Virus record (IMG/VR): IMGVR_UViG_3300037882_001354
Location: 1 to 24,858 of that record
Reading direction: 5' to 3' (one strand)
From: a virus
DNA: 24,858 bases
In this document: positions 17,041-23,743 of the stretch, one piece after another
Position numbering within the stretch: position 1 is the stretch's first letter
How the letters are laid out: every line of letters begins with the position of its first letter
Notes under the pieces: model-generated
Database searches by the model: none
The model's input: only the letters and a program-made list of their open reading frames with translations
Told to the model about the DNA's origin: nothing
Program-made: the position numbers and the translations under genes

Positions 17041-19122
17041 ATGGCTGAAACGATCAATATCACTGTAAATAAAACAGGCCAAACAGGTCCAAAGGGCGAG
17101 CAGGGGCTAGCGGGGGAAACTCCAAAAATCAGACTAACATCACCTTCATCCGCTGTTGTTGGCCTAGGAAATAAATCATTCAACACGCTCCCTCTAAATG
17201 CTGATTTTAAAGTTGGCGATGCTGTGAGGATTACTTACCAAGCTTCGCCGATTCCGATCTGGATGGAAGGCGTTGTTTTGTCTTACGTCCCTAACAGTGG
17301 CGTTTTAGGCGTAGAGGTTAAGTCATTCGAGGGAAGCGGAACGCTAGCAGGATGGGAAATTAGATTAGGAGGAACGGGGGCCGATTACCAACCGCTTGAC
17401 TCTGATTTAACGGCATACGCTGCGGACCCAGTAGAGCAAACAAAGTTCAATATCGGTGGCATGTCATTGAGTCAAGCGAAGGAATCTCGGACTGGTTTGC
17501 GGATTAATCGTCTGCACGCTGCGGATTATGGGGTTATCTATAACGACCAAACTCCAGCGGTAATGACTGCTAACGTCTCTGCATTACACAACCTGTTTGC
17601 TGCCGCTGTCTCGTCTGGTAATATTGCAGTGATTAGTGGGAGAGTTTATTGTTCTGGCGAGATTGCTGTCACTGGAATATTTCTCACTATTTTAGGTGAG
17701 GCTAACGCGGAGATCGTTCAAACTGACATCACCAAAAACGGGATTACGATGTCGGAAGTAACGCCGCCTTATGGGTTGTGGATGCAAAACATTACCATTA
17801 AGGGTCAGGGGTCAGCGACGCACGCGATGGCTGGTATTTACGGGCGACGTGCAGGTCTCACTTATTTGACGAGTGATTTGAATTTCATCGATGTAATTGT
17901 TCAGGATTTTAGAACTGGCTGCTCATTTGCCGAAATCGCCAAATTATATATGAGCGGGGTCTCCATCATTGGATGCCGTTATGGTCATGACTGGTATTCC
18001 CTACAAACCTATCTATTGGAGAATATCAGAATTGTAGCAGGGGATAGCAATGCTGATGCGACATGTTTTGTCCTTGATGGGACAAACTACTTTGCAGGGC
18101 ATGTCAACGTCGGCGAGTTTGGTGGATCAGGTTTTGCGAGGTTTGCAAAAATCACGCAAGGCCGATTGCATGTAAATGCCGCCAACATGGAAGCGTTCTC
18201 AAGCGCGCAAACGATTGATATGCCAGGGTTATCCAATAACAAGGATTTTTCTCTTACTAATTCACGAATCGCAGTGACGCATTCGGCTACGAGTGCTGTA
18301 ATTTCTTGTCAGGTATCAGGTGCAGATGGGAATCCACGGCTAACATATTTCAATAATAATTATTCTGGGCCTGGCCGCATATTTGAATCTTGGGGGACTG
18401 CTAACGTCGGGCCGATTATTATCGAGGGCAGCATCGTGATCCACTACACAACCACGCAAGGCGGCACTGTTTCCTCTACGAGGTTGCTTGGAACTGCTCG
18501 AAACTATCAAACGACCTTGCCAGCGAGCTCGTCACAGTTCGGGCAATTGGTTATTAAAAGTATTAGCTCAGGAAACGGCCCAGATGACAGTAGAGAAAAC
18601 CTTTGCATTCGGAGTAAAGATAACCGCGATGGGACTGGTAAATGGAGTTCGCTGGTTAATGACATGCTGCGCAAGACTCTCACTTTTACTGTCGAACAAG
18701 CGACGGCTGATGCAACTGAGAAGGATTTATTGTCATTCTCTCTACACGCCAACGCAATCGTTAATGATGGCGAAGGGTTGCACCTTACAGCCTGGGGTAA
18801 GACTGGGGCGAATGCTAATGATAAAACTTTCCGCTTTTACCTCGGCACTCTGGCTATCGACTTTGGAGCAATACAGGCGAACAATGAACACTGGCGGATC
18901 GATATTAGAACCATGAAGGGATTCAGTGGAACAGGTCAGCAGAAGGTGGTTGCAAACCTGACAGGCGGGACAACGATCGGAAATCGTATTCTCACCGCGC
19001 AGGTTTCACCATCAAACTCTGCTGCGATTCTGGTGAGACTAACAGCGCAGGCGACAGCCTTGAATGATGTGGTGGCTCATGCGTCTGAACTATACTGGAA
19101 CAGGACGATAACCACCATTTAA
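17041..19122 (+). CDS. Tailspike or receptor-binding fibre with collagen-like start
   Basis: A 693-residue receptor-binding protein. Residues about 13-27 are five collagen-like G-x-y triplets (GQTGPKGEQGLAGET), a common trimerisation or linker element of phage fibres. A small beta domain follows, then a linker (YQPLDSDLTAYAADPVEQTK) typical of fibre junctions. Residues about 155-480 read as a right-handed parallel beta-helix of the pectate-lyase type (LHAADYGVIYNDQTPAVMTA, ILENIRIV-like rungs such as YLLENIRIVAGDSNADATCF). The C-terminal ~150 residues form a separate beta-sandwich. Catalytic residues for glycan cleavage cannot be assigned by eye, so enzyme activity is open. Confidence 0.82.
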   Translation: MAETINITVNKTGQTGPKGEQGLAGETPKIRLTSPSSAVVGLGNKSFNTLPLNADFKVGDAVRITYQASPIPIWMEGVVLSYVPNSGVLGVEVKSFEGSGTLAGWEIRLGGTGADYQPLDSDLTAYAADPVEQTKFNIGGMSLSQAKESRTGLRINRLHAADYGVIYNDQTPAVMTANVSALHNLFAAAVSSGNIAVISGRVYCSGEIAVTGIFLTILGEANAEIVQTDITKNGITMSEVTPPYGLWMQNITIKGQGSATHAMAGIYGRRAGLTYLTSDLNFIDVIVQDFRTGCSFAEIAKLYMSGVSIIGCRYGHDWYSLQTYLLENIRIVAGDSNADATCFVLDGTNYFAGHVNVGEFGGSGFARFAKITQGRLHVNAANMEAFSSAQTIDMPGLSNNKDFSLTNSRIAVTHSATSAVISCQVSGADGNPRLTYFNNNYSGPGRIFESWGTANVGPIIIEGSIVIHYTTTQGGTVSSTRLLGTARNYQTTLPASSSQFGQLVIKSISSGNGPDDSRENLCIRSKDNRDGTGKWSSLVNDMLRKTLTFTVEQATADATEKDLLSFSLHANAIVNDGEGLHLTAWGKTGANANDKTFRFYLGTLAIDFGAIQANNEHWRIDIRTMKGFSGTGQQKVVANLTGGTTIGNRILTAQVSPSNSAAILVRLTAQATALNDVVAHASELYWNRTITTI

Positions 19123-19334
19123 TGAGCACAAGGAACCGCATCCTTTTGATCTTCGCTATCACCATTTCAATATGTGTCTCAGCGACGGTCTTTGGTGCGG
19201 TTTTCGGCACGCTCTATTATGGGAAACCGCTTCTCTCTCCAGAATCAGGAGCTAGAATTGAGGGGATTATTTCTGGTTTGTTAGGCTTTATCTGCGGAGC
19301 ATTAGCGGTGGTAAAAAGGGACGAAAATTATTGA
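19122..19334 (+). CDS. Small membrane protein, holin candidate 1
   Basis: A 70-residue protein with two hydrophobic segments (about 8-32, ILLIFAITISICVSATVFGA; and about 48-63, GIISGLLGFICGALAVV), separated by a polar loop and followed by a charged KRDENY tail. Such two-segment proteins next to a lysin are typical class II holins or antiholins. The start shares its A with the tailspike stop (TAATG at 19120-19124). Confidence 0.75.
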   Translation: MSTRNRILLIFAITISICVSATVFGAVFGTLYYGKPLLSPESGARIEGIISGLLGFICGALAVVKRDENY

Positions 19335-19351
19335 GAATTGTTTAAATTATT

Positions 19352-19534
19352 ATGAATATCCAGCGCATGTCACCAATCAGAGCAACCACCGAGGGGATTG
19401 TTGGAATAATGGGATCTTATTTGTGCGTGATTTCAACATTCCAAGAACAGTTAGACTACTTCATTAGAACGTCTGCTTCATTTGTTGGTTTAATCACGGC
19501 GATCATCATCCTATACAGACTCGTTAAAAAATGA
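19352..19534 (+). CDS. Small membrane protein, holin candidate 2
   Basis: A 60-residue protein with a moderately hydrophobic segment (EGIVGIMGSYLCVIS, about 14-28) and a clear C-terminal membrane helix (FVGLITAIIILYRLVKK, about 43-60). Its basic C-terminal end would stay in the cytoplasm. It overlaps the next gene by ATGA. With its two neighbours it forms a set of three small membrane proteins ahead of the lysin; which of them is holin, antiholin or spanin cannot be told from sequence. Confidence 0.72.
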   Translation: MNIQRMSPIRATTEGIVGIMGSYLCVISTFQEQLDYFIRTSASFVGLITAIIILYRLVKK

Positions 19535-19692
19535 AACCGATCCTTGAAAAATTAAAACAGGAAAGCACTTGGCGCGGGATCATCGTGCTTATTGGAATTG
19601 CGGGCGTAGAGATTGCGCCAGAACTAGCCAATGAGATCATTGCTGTTGGAATGGGTATCGTCGGAATTATTAACATCGCAAAAAATGACTAA
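19531..19692 (+). CDS. Small membrane protein, holin candidate 3
   Basis: A 53-residue ORF read directly from the sequence: MKPILEKLKQESTWRGIIVL followed by a second hydrophobic stretch (ANEIIAVGMGIVGIINIAKN). The two membrane segments with a short loop containing VEIAPE, and the ESTWRG lead-in, are frequent in small phage holins. ATGA overlap with the upstream gene and an 8-base overlap with the lysin gene support it as part of the lysis operon. Confidence 0.78.
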   Translation: MKPILEKLKQESTWRGIIVLIGIAGVEIAPELANEIIAVGMGIVGIINIAKND

Positions 19693-20311
19693 TTTAAAAC
19701 CTGATTTGGCACTGTCAAAAATTCTTGAAATCATCGATGCAAACAAGGTGCCAAGGGATAAATATCCTGTCGTTGTGGTGGCGATTAGAGGTTATCGGTT
19801 AGACGATGGGAATAAGGGCATCAATGATCGGAGGATTTATGATGACGCTCATTTTATAGTTTGGCCTAAAGGTGTAGCTAGATTTTACGGCAACACAGAT
19901 CCTAATGGATATAGAAAAGGACAAGGGATGGGATCAGGAAGAGGAATGGCGAGCCTCTGCTGCGGGATTCATTTCTACGGTACTGGATTACATAAAGGGC
20001 GGGCTGGGTTTAGGCAGGCCGAGCCGTTCACCGTGCTACGGGATGGCAACCCACCATATAGAGATTTAGGCTGGCATGCTATCAATTGGCATGATGGCGG
20101 CGAAACATCTACGAGCTCTCTAGGTTGCCAGACAAACAAATTCTCGGTTTTCCGAGAGCTGCAACCGTTGCTCTATGGTTTGTTGTATGAGTTTGGAAAC
20201 GTAAAATCGAAAACGGACCAACTCGAAAACGTTCCTGTTTTCCCCTATATCCTCATTGAGGAGGTAAACCGCAGGAATGGAAATCTTGTAGTGTCAAGGA
20301 GATTCTTTTAA
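19685..20311 (+). CDS. Putative lysin with L,D-transpeptidase-like Cys motif
   Basis: A 208-residue protein directly after the holin candidates. Landmarks are VVVAIRGYRLDDGNKGINDR, FYGNTDPNGYRKGQGMGSGR, VLRDGNPPYRDLGWHAINWH and DGGETSTSSLGCQTN. His136 followed by S-x-x-G-C148 resembles the His/Cys signature of L,D-transpeptidase (YkuD-type) folds. Proteins of this pattern occur in the lysis region of many phages, so a peptidoglycan-active enzyme is likely, but whether it cuts or links is not shown. The start at 19685 overlaps the holin-like gene; a longer reading from 19631 would lie wholly inside that gene. Confidence 0.72.
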   Translation: MTNLKPDLALSKILEIIDANKVPRDKYPVVVVAIRGYRLDDGNKGINDRRIYDDAHFIVWPKGVARFYGNTDPNGYRKGQGMGSGRGMASLCCGIHFYGTGLHKGRAGFRQAEPFTVLRDGNPPYRDLGWHAINWHDGGETSTSSLGCQTNKFSVFRELQPLLYGLLYEFGNVKSKTDQLENVPVFPYILIEEVNRRNGNLVVSRRFF

Positions 20312-20377
20312 AATATTCTTTTTGTTTCCCTGTTTTTTGTTGCCAATCCCGTTTTCTAGGGTTTTATTCGGTTCGTA

Positions 20378-20449
20378 GGTGCTGCGACGGATGGGTGGCG
20401 ACCTCTAATGCCTGTTTCATAGGAATTTTAAAACTCCCGTCGCGGGGCC
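20378..20449 (+). ncRNA. Structured intergenic RNA candidate
   Basis: In the 160-base gap after the lysin, 20378-20390 (GGTGCTGCGACGG) pairs with 20437-20449 (CCGTCGCGGGGCC) with one mismatch and two wobbles. The enclosed 46 bases hold two smaller hairpins (GGTGGCGACC and CCTGTTTCATAGG), giving a three-way-junction-like fold ahead of the small-gene cluster at 20472. T-rich sequence just after the lysin stop (20320-20340) may end the late transcript. This could be a leader, a regulatory RNA or a relic of a recombination site; no known riboswitch is recognised. Confidence 0.4.
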
Positions 20450-20471
20450 TTCAACGCACAACAACAAACAA

Positions 20472-20672
20472 ATGACATACAACACATCATTCCACCTGTC
20501 CCAGGGGGACATTGACTGCATGATAGAACGCATGCATGACGCCGCAATTGATGCGGCAGCAAATGGAAAATCGGAACGGGCGATTGCGTTCCAAGATGCG
20601 ATCCAGATGATTCGGAATGCACGGATCATTGCATTCGATTCCCGCAGGGCAAAACGAGGGGGCCGCAAATGA
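20472..20672 (+). CDS. Small helical protein
   Basis: A 66-residue protein, mostly helical (GDIDCMIERMHDAAIDAAAN, then AIAFQDAIQMIRNARII) with a basic end (SRRAKRGGRK). Unknown function. It begins the cluster downstream of the structured gap and overlaps the following 26-residue ORF by ATGA. Confidence 0.65.
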   Translation: MTYNTSFHLSQGDIDCMIERMHDAAIDAAANGKSERAIAFQDAIQMIRNARIIAFDSRRAKRGGRK

Positions 20673-20749
20673 AAATTACGTTTGCCGTATTACTAGGCGT
20701 AAACTTTATGCTTTGGATGTTGGTCATCGTCGCAACACAACAACAATGA
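20669..20749 (+). CDS. 26-residue membrane peptide
   Basis: A tiny ORF whose start overlaps the upstream stop (ATGA at 20669) and whose stop overlaps the next start (ATGA at 20746). The product is essentially one membrane helix (KITFAVLLGVNFMLWMLVIV) with a polar ATQQQ tail. Coupling at both ends is the main argument that it is translated. Function unknown; small membrane peptides of this kind may regulate membrane proteins or lysis. Confidence 0.5.
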   Translation: MKITFAVLLGVNFMLWMLVIVATQQQ

Positions 20750-20901
20750 AATATCACAGAAACCACGTCGGATCCTATGGAGCGTATATGGAAAGTTGCA
20801 GAAATAGGGCGCAGAGGAAGAGACGATTGTTTTTCATGTCCCTCTTCTGTCTAGTAACTGCAACGGCAGCCAGTGTGATAATCGTAATTCTATTAAGCTA
20901 A
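20746..20901 (+). CDS. 51-residue single-pass membrane protein
   Basis: A basic N-terminal region (YHRNHVGSYGAYMESCRNRA, then QRKRR) is followed by one hydrophobic helix to the C-terminus (FFMSLFCLVTATAASVIIVI). By the positive-inside rule the N-terminus should be cytoplasmic. ATG 20746 is preferred over the longer upstream reading because that would sit inside two overlapping genes. The stop shares one base with the next start (TAATG). Function unknown. Confidence 0.6.
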   Translation: MKYHRNHVGSYGAYMESCRNRAQRKRRLFFMSLFCLVTATAASVIIVILLS

Positions 20902-21674
20902 TGAACATACCAACAATAACAACGACAGATAAAAACGAGATTGAGAGCGCAAAAAACACAGGAGAAATACAGTCGGCGCTCATCATCGCAAAAAGATTCC
21001 CGAGGGATGAGGTGGCGGCGGTAGAGAAAATAAAAAATGCTTGTTCCAGGCTAGGATTGGCAGAGCAGGCATTTTACGCATACGGAAAAGGGGGGGCATC
21101 CGTTGAGGGTGCATCCATCAGACTCGTCGAGGCCGTGGCGCAGTATTGGGGCAACATTAGATCCGGCATTGTTGAGATTAGCCGTGGAATCTCAGATGGC
21201 GTTAAACACTCCGAGTGCAAAGCATTCGCGTGGGATGTCGAAACGAATTATTATGAAGAGAAGATTTTCACTGTTAGGCATATTCGAGAAACTATAAAAG
21301 GAAGCTATGCGCTCAGAGATGAGCGGGAGGTTTACGAAATGATCGCCAATATGGGGAGTCGTAGAAAACGCGCATGCATCCTGTCGGTGATTCCGAGTGA
21401 TGTGATCGAAACGGCGGCAGAACAATGCCGGGCCACACTGCACGCAAAAGCAGATGTTTCTCCTGAGTCTATTTTAAAAATGCTTGCAGCATTTGAAAAG
21501 ATGGGCGTGACAAAATCTCAAATTGAAGCACGCATTCAGAGGAAAATGGATGCAATCGCGCCCGCACAGCTCTTGAACCTGCGGAAAATCCACCTATCAA
21601 TCAGGGATGGAATGAGCAGCAAAGATGACTGGTTTGCGGTAGTTGTAAACGTGGAGTCACCTGAGTCGTTATGA
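20901..21674 (+). CDS. Phage recombination protein, RecT-like family candidate
   Basis: A 257-residue protein of a family frequent in phages. Typical stretches are ALIIAKRFPRDEVAAVEKI, GGASVEGASIRLVEAVAQYW, ECKAFAWDVETNYYEEKIF, EVYEMIANMGSRRKRACILS and VIPSDVIETAAEQCRATL. The C-terminal part (FEKMGVTKSQIEARIQRKMD, LRKIHLSIRDGMSSKDDWF) resembles the C-terminal tail of RecT-type single-strand annealing proteins. It would pair complementary DNA strands during phage recombination. No partner exonuclease lies in the window. The family resemblance is from memory of pattern, so the annealing role is inference. It shares one base with the upstream ORF. Confidence 0.7.
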   Translation: MNIPTITTTDKNEIESAKNTGEIQSALIIAKRFPRDEVAAVEKIKNACSRLGLAEQAFYAYGKGGASVEGASIRLVEAVAQYWGNIRSGIVEISRGISDGVKHSECKAFAWDVETNYYEEKIFTVRHIRETIKGSYALRDEREVYEMIANMGSRRKRACILSVIPSDVIETAAEQCRATLHAKADVSPESILKMLAAFEKMGVTKSQIEARIQRKMDAIAPAQLLNLRKIHLSIRDGMSSKDDWFAVVVNVESPESL

Positions 21675-21702
21675 AGAAATCTTAAAATTACAAAACAACA
21701 AC

Positions 21703-21888
21703 ATGAACACTAAACATGATATACCGCACGATGGTTATCCGACATGTCACCACTGTAAAGGGAGGATGACACACACGATGCTTGAAAGTTGGTGCTCAGA
21801 CTGCGGCTTCATCTCGACCATGAACGGCTGCGGATGGCCGTATGAAGGGGATGACGACGACCTGCGCGATTCTCCACCGAATGCCTAG
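21703..21888 (+). CDS. Small zinc-ribbon protein
   Basis: A 61-residue protein with two CxxC knuckles (CHHCKGRM and CSDCGF) about 14 residues apart, then an acidic tail (EGDDDDLRD). Probably binds one zinc ion. It ends with TAG inside GCCTAGCTCTGGCACC, the same 16-base word in which the gene at 23861 ends, i.e. within an eroded attC-like left arm. Function unknown. Confidence 0.65.
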   Translation: MNTKHDIPHDGYPTCHHCKGRMTHTMLESWCSDCGFISTMNGCGWPYEGDDDDLRDSPPNA

Positions 21889-22003
21889 CTCTGGCACCCT
21901 CACCACTAACCACTAAAACACTATGCAAACCGAAAACGATACATCGAAGCCCGAACCCTCACCCCGACAGGAGGCTGGTGAGGGTTGGCTGCCCCCAGAA
22001 ACC
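21876..22003. repeat. Eroded attC-like site (array left edge)
   Basis: The left part (ACCGAATGCCTAGCTC, then TGGCACCCTCACC to 21904) is nearly the same as the left arm of the site at 24043. Right arm GGTGAGGGTTG (21977-21987) pairs with CACCCTCACC and keeps the extra T seen in the intact sites. The terminal AAC is AAT and no GTT end is present; CAGAAACCGCC stands where it should be. The right arm can also pair with the perfect local copy AACCCTCACC (21954-21963). Read as a site that has decayed into the start of the next gene. Confidence 0.5.
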
Positions 22004-22267
22004 GCCCCGCATGATGGAACGCCCATAATTGGCGATTTCGGTTGGCCGTGGGCAAACTTCGCGGTATGGGATGAATGCGATGAGGAGTGGTGTATCGCAA
22101 CGATCCAAGCATGCCCGATCATTGATCGCCAGATGAACACATGGATCGAGACGGACACCGAAAAACGAGGCGCGCTGAAATCGTGGATGCCTCTTCCGTA
22201 TTTGCCGAACGCAATAGGTGAGGCACGGGCGGACAACGCCACCTCGCCGCAAGATCAAACTATCTAA
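21923..22267 (+). CDS. DUF551-like protein
   Basis: A 114-residue protein. After a Thr/Pro-rich start (MQTENDTSKPEPSPRQ), the pattern WLPPETAPHDGTPIIGDFGW and the later WMPLPYLP match the DUF551 layout (W-x-P-x-x-x-A-P-x-D-G-T, then W-x-P-L-P) common in phages and prophages. Function of the family is unknown. Its start lies in the eroded attC-like site and its stop in the loop of the next site (22204-22326). Confidence 0.75.
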   Translation: MQTENDTSKPEPSPRQEAGEGWLPPETAPHDGTPIIGDFGWPWANFAVWDECDEEWCIATIQACPIIDRQMNTWIETDTEKRGALKSWMPLPYLPNAIGEARADNATSPQDQTI

Positions 22268-22326
22268 CCACATGGAAACTCCGACACACACCGCCCCGCC
22301 CGTTGACCTCGACCGACTTGTTCGCA
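22204..22326 (-). repeat. attC-like site 1
   Basis: Ends GCCGAAC (22204-22210) and GTTCGCA (22320-22326). Left arm GGTGAGGCACGGGCGG (22217-22232) pairs completely with 22296-22314 apart from three extra bases on the right arm (T303, A306 and G311 of 22xxx). The 63-base loop holds the stop of the DUF551-like gene (22265-22267) and the start of the next gene (22272). Confidence 0.85.
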
Positions 22327-22706
22327 TTCCTGTCGGTCAATATAGGTGCTCGAAATGGTACCAATTTTGGAAGCGCGGCGGATGGCTGACAGTCGAAAGA
22401 AAGGGAGGGAAAACGTCCGTGATGTGGACGAGCGGGAAGGATACGCACCACCCGTTCTGTGGGTGTGCAACCGCTGTCGATGTGGACACAAGCGGGGAAA
22501 TGACCGCTTACTACGAATCAGTTCTGTCGATGTGGATAAAATGGGGCTACGGGCGCGGAACGGAGGCCGACCGCCAGCGAGGGCTTGAAGAGGCACGATG
22601 GATGGTCCGCGTGCTTTGTGATGCGAACGCAGAGCGCATCCACGGCGGCGATGGACTTACAAATCAACCAGAGACGCCCACGCCGTTGGATGGCGCGTCT
22701 TGTTAG
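22272..22706 (+). CDS. Cassette protein, Trp-rich, unknown
   Basis: A 144-residue protein. The T/P-rich start METPTHTAPPVDLDRL is encoded by the loop and right arm of attC-like site 1; the body (YRCSKWYQFWKRGGWLTVER, SGKDTHHPFCGCATAVDVDT, EARWMVRVLCDANAERIHGG) is the cassette proper. The last ~25 residues are encoded by site 2 and the stop TAG lies in its GTTAGCC end. Two cysteines and a histidine pair (HHPFCGC) could bind metal. No family recognised. A start at 22218 is possible but would lie in the left arm of site 1 and overlap the previous gene more. Confidence 0.68.
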   Translation: METPTHTAPPVDLDRLVRIPVGQYRCSKWYQFWKRGGWLTVERKGGKTSVMWTSGKDTHHPFCGCATAVDVDTSGEMTAYYESVLSMWIKWGYGRGTEADRQRGLEEARWMVRVLCDANAERIHGGDGLTNQPETPTPLDGASC

Positions 22707-22708
22707 CC
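22622..22708 (-). repeat. attC-like site 2
   Basis: Ends TGCGAAC (22622-22628) and GTTAGCC (22702-22708). The left arm AGAGCGCATCCACGGCG (22631-22647) pairs over 17 bases with 22681-22700, leaving extra T86, G93 and G97 of 226xx on the right arm. The arms are almost identical to those of site 4 (23744-23828), while the loops between them are unrelated. Confidence 0.88.
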
Positions 22709-22717
22709 TTTCTTATT

Positions 22718-22906
22718 ATGAACGACACACTAGAAACACTGAAAAACCTACTTGAAGGGGTAGAACACGCAATCCGCATTGGAGATTGGAATGTTGATGG
22801 TCGATGCGATCCCGCCATGGTGATCGAACGCGCCGAATCAATACTGCTTTCCAACGGATACCGAAGAGACTCGCTGACAGGAGAGGAGTTCATTTTTGAG
22901 GGCTAA
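22718..22906 (+). CDS. Small cassette protein, unknown
   Basis: A 62-residue acidic helical protein (MNDTLETLKNLLEGVEHAIR, then MVIERAESILLSNGYRRDSL and an end GEEFIFEG). It is the only gene of its ~205-base segment. The ATG at 22718 is 10 bases after the GTTAGCC end of site 2, and the stop TAA is part of the GGCTAAC end of site 3, a packing typical of integron cassettes. The longer start at 22700 would read through site 2. Function unknown. Confidence 0.7.
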   Translation: MNDTLETLKNLLEGVEHAIRIGDWNVDGRCDPAMVIERAESILLSNGYRRDSLTGEEFIFEG

Positions 22907-22990
22907 CGCTGGGGATCTGGCACCGCCGCCGGGAACGCCCGAAAACCACGAATGACGCTCCCGGCGGTTGCCAGCATGCCATTGTTCTGC
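22901..22990 (-). repeat. attC-like site 3
   Basis: Ends GGCTAAC (22901-22907) and GTTCTGC (22984-22990). Left arm CTGGCACCGCCGCCGGGA (22917-22934) pairs with TCCCGGCGGTTGCCAG (22959-22974), with an extra CCG on the left and the conserved extra T on the right. The rest of the 197-base gap to 23104 is an A-rich leader with no ORF I can support. Confidence 0.85.
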
Positions 22991-23103
22991 CTCTTAATTT
23001 TGCGACTGAAAAGAAAGTGAAAATAAATTGAAATAGTGCTTGCAGGAAATCAAACGGGGGAGTATCTCTATTCACGTAAGCGAAAGCGAACCCCACAAAC
23101 AAA

Positions 23104-23316
23104 ATGACAACTACCACACTCCGCCTCCTGAAAGCAAAAACCACCATCCAATGCGACTGCTGCGGATGCTCAATGCCTCGCGTCAAGTCCTTCAAGGTCG
23201 CCGCCGACGACAAGGAATCAGCCAAGATCGAAGTCCGCGAGAAAGTCGCCAAGTGGCAAGAAAGCCTGAAAGGGCAAAACTGCCGGATCTGCCAATCAAT
23301 CATCGACAGCATCTAA
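23104..23316 (+). CDS. Small Cys-rich, probably zinc-binding protein
   Basis: A 70-residue protein with an N-terminal cluster CDCCGC (Cys17, 19, 20, 22) and a C-terminal CRIC (about Cys60-63). Between them is a charged helix (DDKESAKIEVREKVAKWQES). The two cysteine pairs could coordinate one zinc ion and close the domain. First of three genes in the longest cassette segment (22984-23750). A GC-rich hairpin follows its stop. Function unknown. Confidence 0.7.
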   Translation: MTTTTLRLLKAKTTIQCDCCGCSMPRVKSFKVAADDKESAKIEVREKVAKWQESLKGQNCRICQSIIDSI

Positions 23317-23324
23317 GGAATCCA

Positions 23325-23344
23325 GCGGGGGTGAAAGCCCCCGC
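23325..23344 (+). terminator. GC-rich hairpin after the Cys-rich gene
   Basis: GCGGGGG and CCCCCGC form a perfect 7-pair stem around TGAAAG, 9 bases after the TAA stop. There is no following T-run, so it may be a weak or factor-assisted terminator, or a structure that protects or separates the mRNA of the next gene. Confidence 0.5.
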
Positions 23345-23359
23345 CTACCCACCGAGCCA

Positions 23360-23551
23360 ATGAATGAAACCGAAAATCAAATGAGGCTCCGCAGGGCGAA
23401 AGAGTCGCTGGCGACAGCACGCGAAAGAGAATCTATCGCCCGCCGTGCCTTTGCGGACGCTACCGAATCCCTAAAAGCGGCCAAAGAACGCTACGAGGAT
23501 CTATTCATGGCCGAAGAAAAAGCCGAAGCAACTCGCCGCCGCCAAGCATGA
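23360..23551 (+). CDS. Small coiled-coil protein
   Basis: A 63-residue protein that is charged and helical over nearly its full length (QMRLRRAKESLATARERESI, then SLKAAKERYEDLFMAEEKAE). A short coiled coil or helical hairpin is likely. It overlaps the next gene by ATGA, so the two are translated together; it may be a partner of the DNA-binding protein encoded next. Function unknown. Confidence 0.65.
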   Translation: MNETENQMRLRRAKESLATARERESIARRAFADATESLKAAKERYEDLFMAEEKAEATRRRQA

Positions 23552-23736
23552 AAGAGAAACCAACCAGGGGAGGCGCTAGGGAAGGCGCGGGCCGCAAGCC
23601 AAGGGATACTCCCCGCGAAGCAATCACTGTGCGGTTGGAACCGCAGGACTCGTCCAAGCTGCGGGATCTGTGTGCGGCTCGGAAACTATCTCAAGCGGAT
23701 TGGATCACGGAAAAGATCCGCAAGTCACGCCTCTGA
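23548..23736 (+). CDS. Small DNA-binding protein, GAREGAGRKP / ribbon-helix-helix type
   Basis: A 62-residue protein. The start KPTRGGAREGAGRKPRDTP is the frequent basic N-terminal tail of phage and plasmid ribbon-helix-helix proteins. It is followed by a strand (AITVRLEPQD) and two helices (SSKLRDLCAARKLSQADWIT, EKIRKS). It would bind DNA as a dimer and may regulate local transcription; the target is unknown. It ends 7 bases before attC-like site 4. Confidence 0.75.
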   Translation: MKEKPTRGGAREGAGRKPRDTPREAITVRLEPQDSSKLRDLCAARKLSQADWITEKIRKSRL

Positions 23737-23743
23737 TTTCTCG

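Noticed and set aside
20366-20372. ATTCGGT as the partner of the eroded ACCGAAT end at 21876
   Set aside because: A seven-base match without surrounding arms at 1.5 kb distance may be chance; kept only as a remark.
21660-21690. GTTATGA near 21668 as another right end of an attC-like site
   Set aside because: No paired left arm and no downstream end reading TCATAAC could be found.
23040-23363. Alternative 107-codon frame over the Cys-rich gene
   Set aside because: Competes with the gene at 23104, whose product has ordered cysteine pairs; the alternative translation has no recognisable pattern and crosses the hairpin at 23325.
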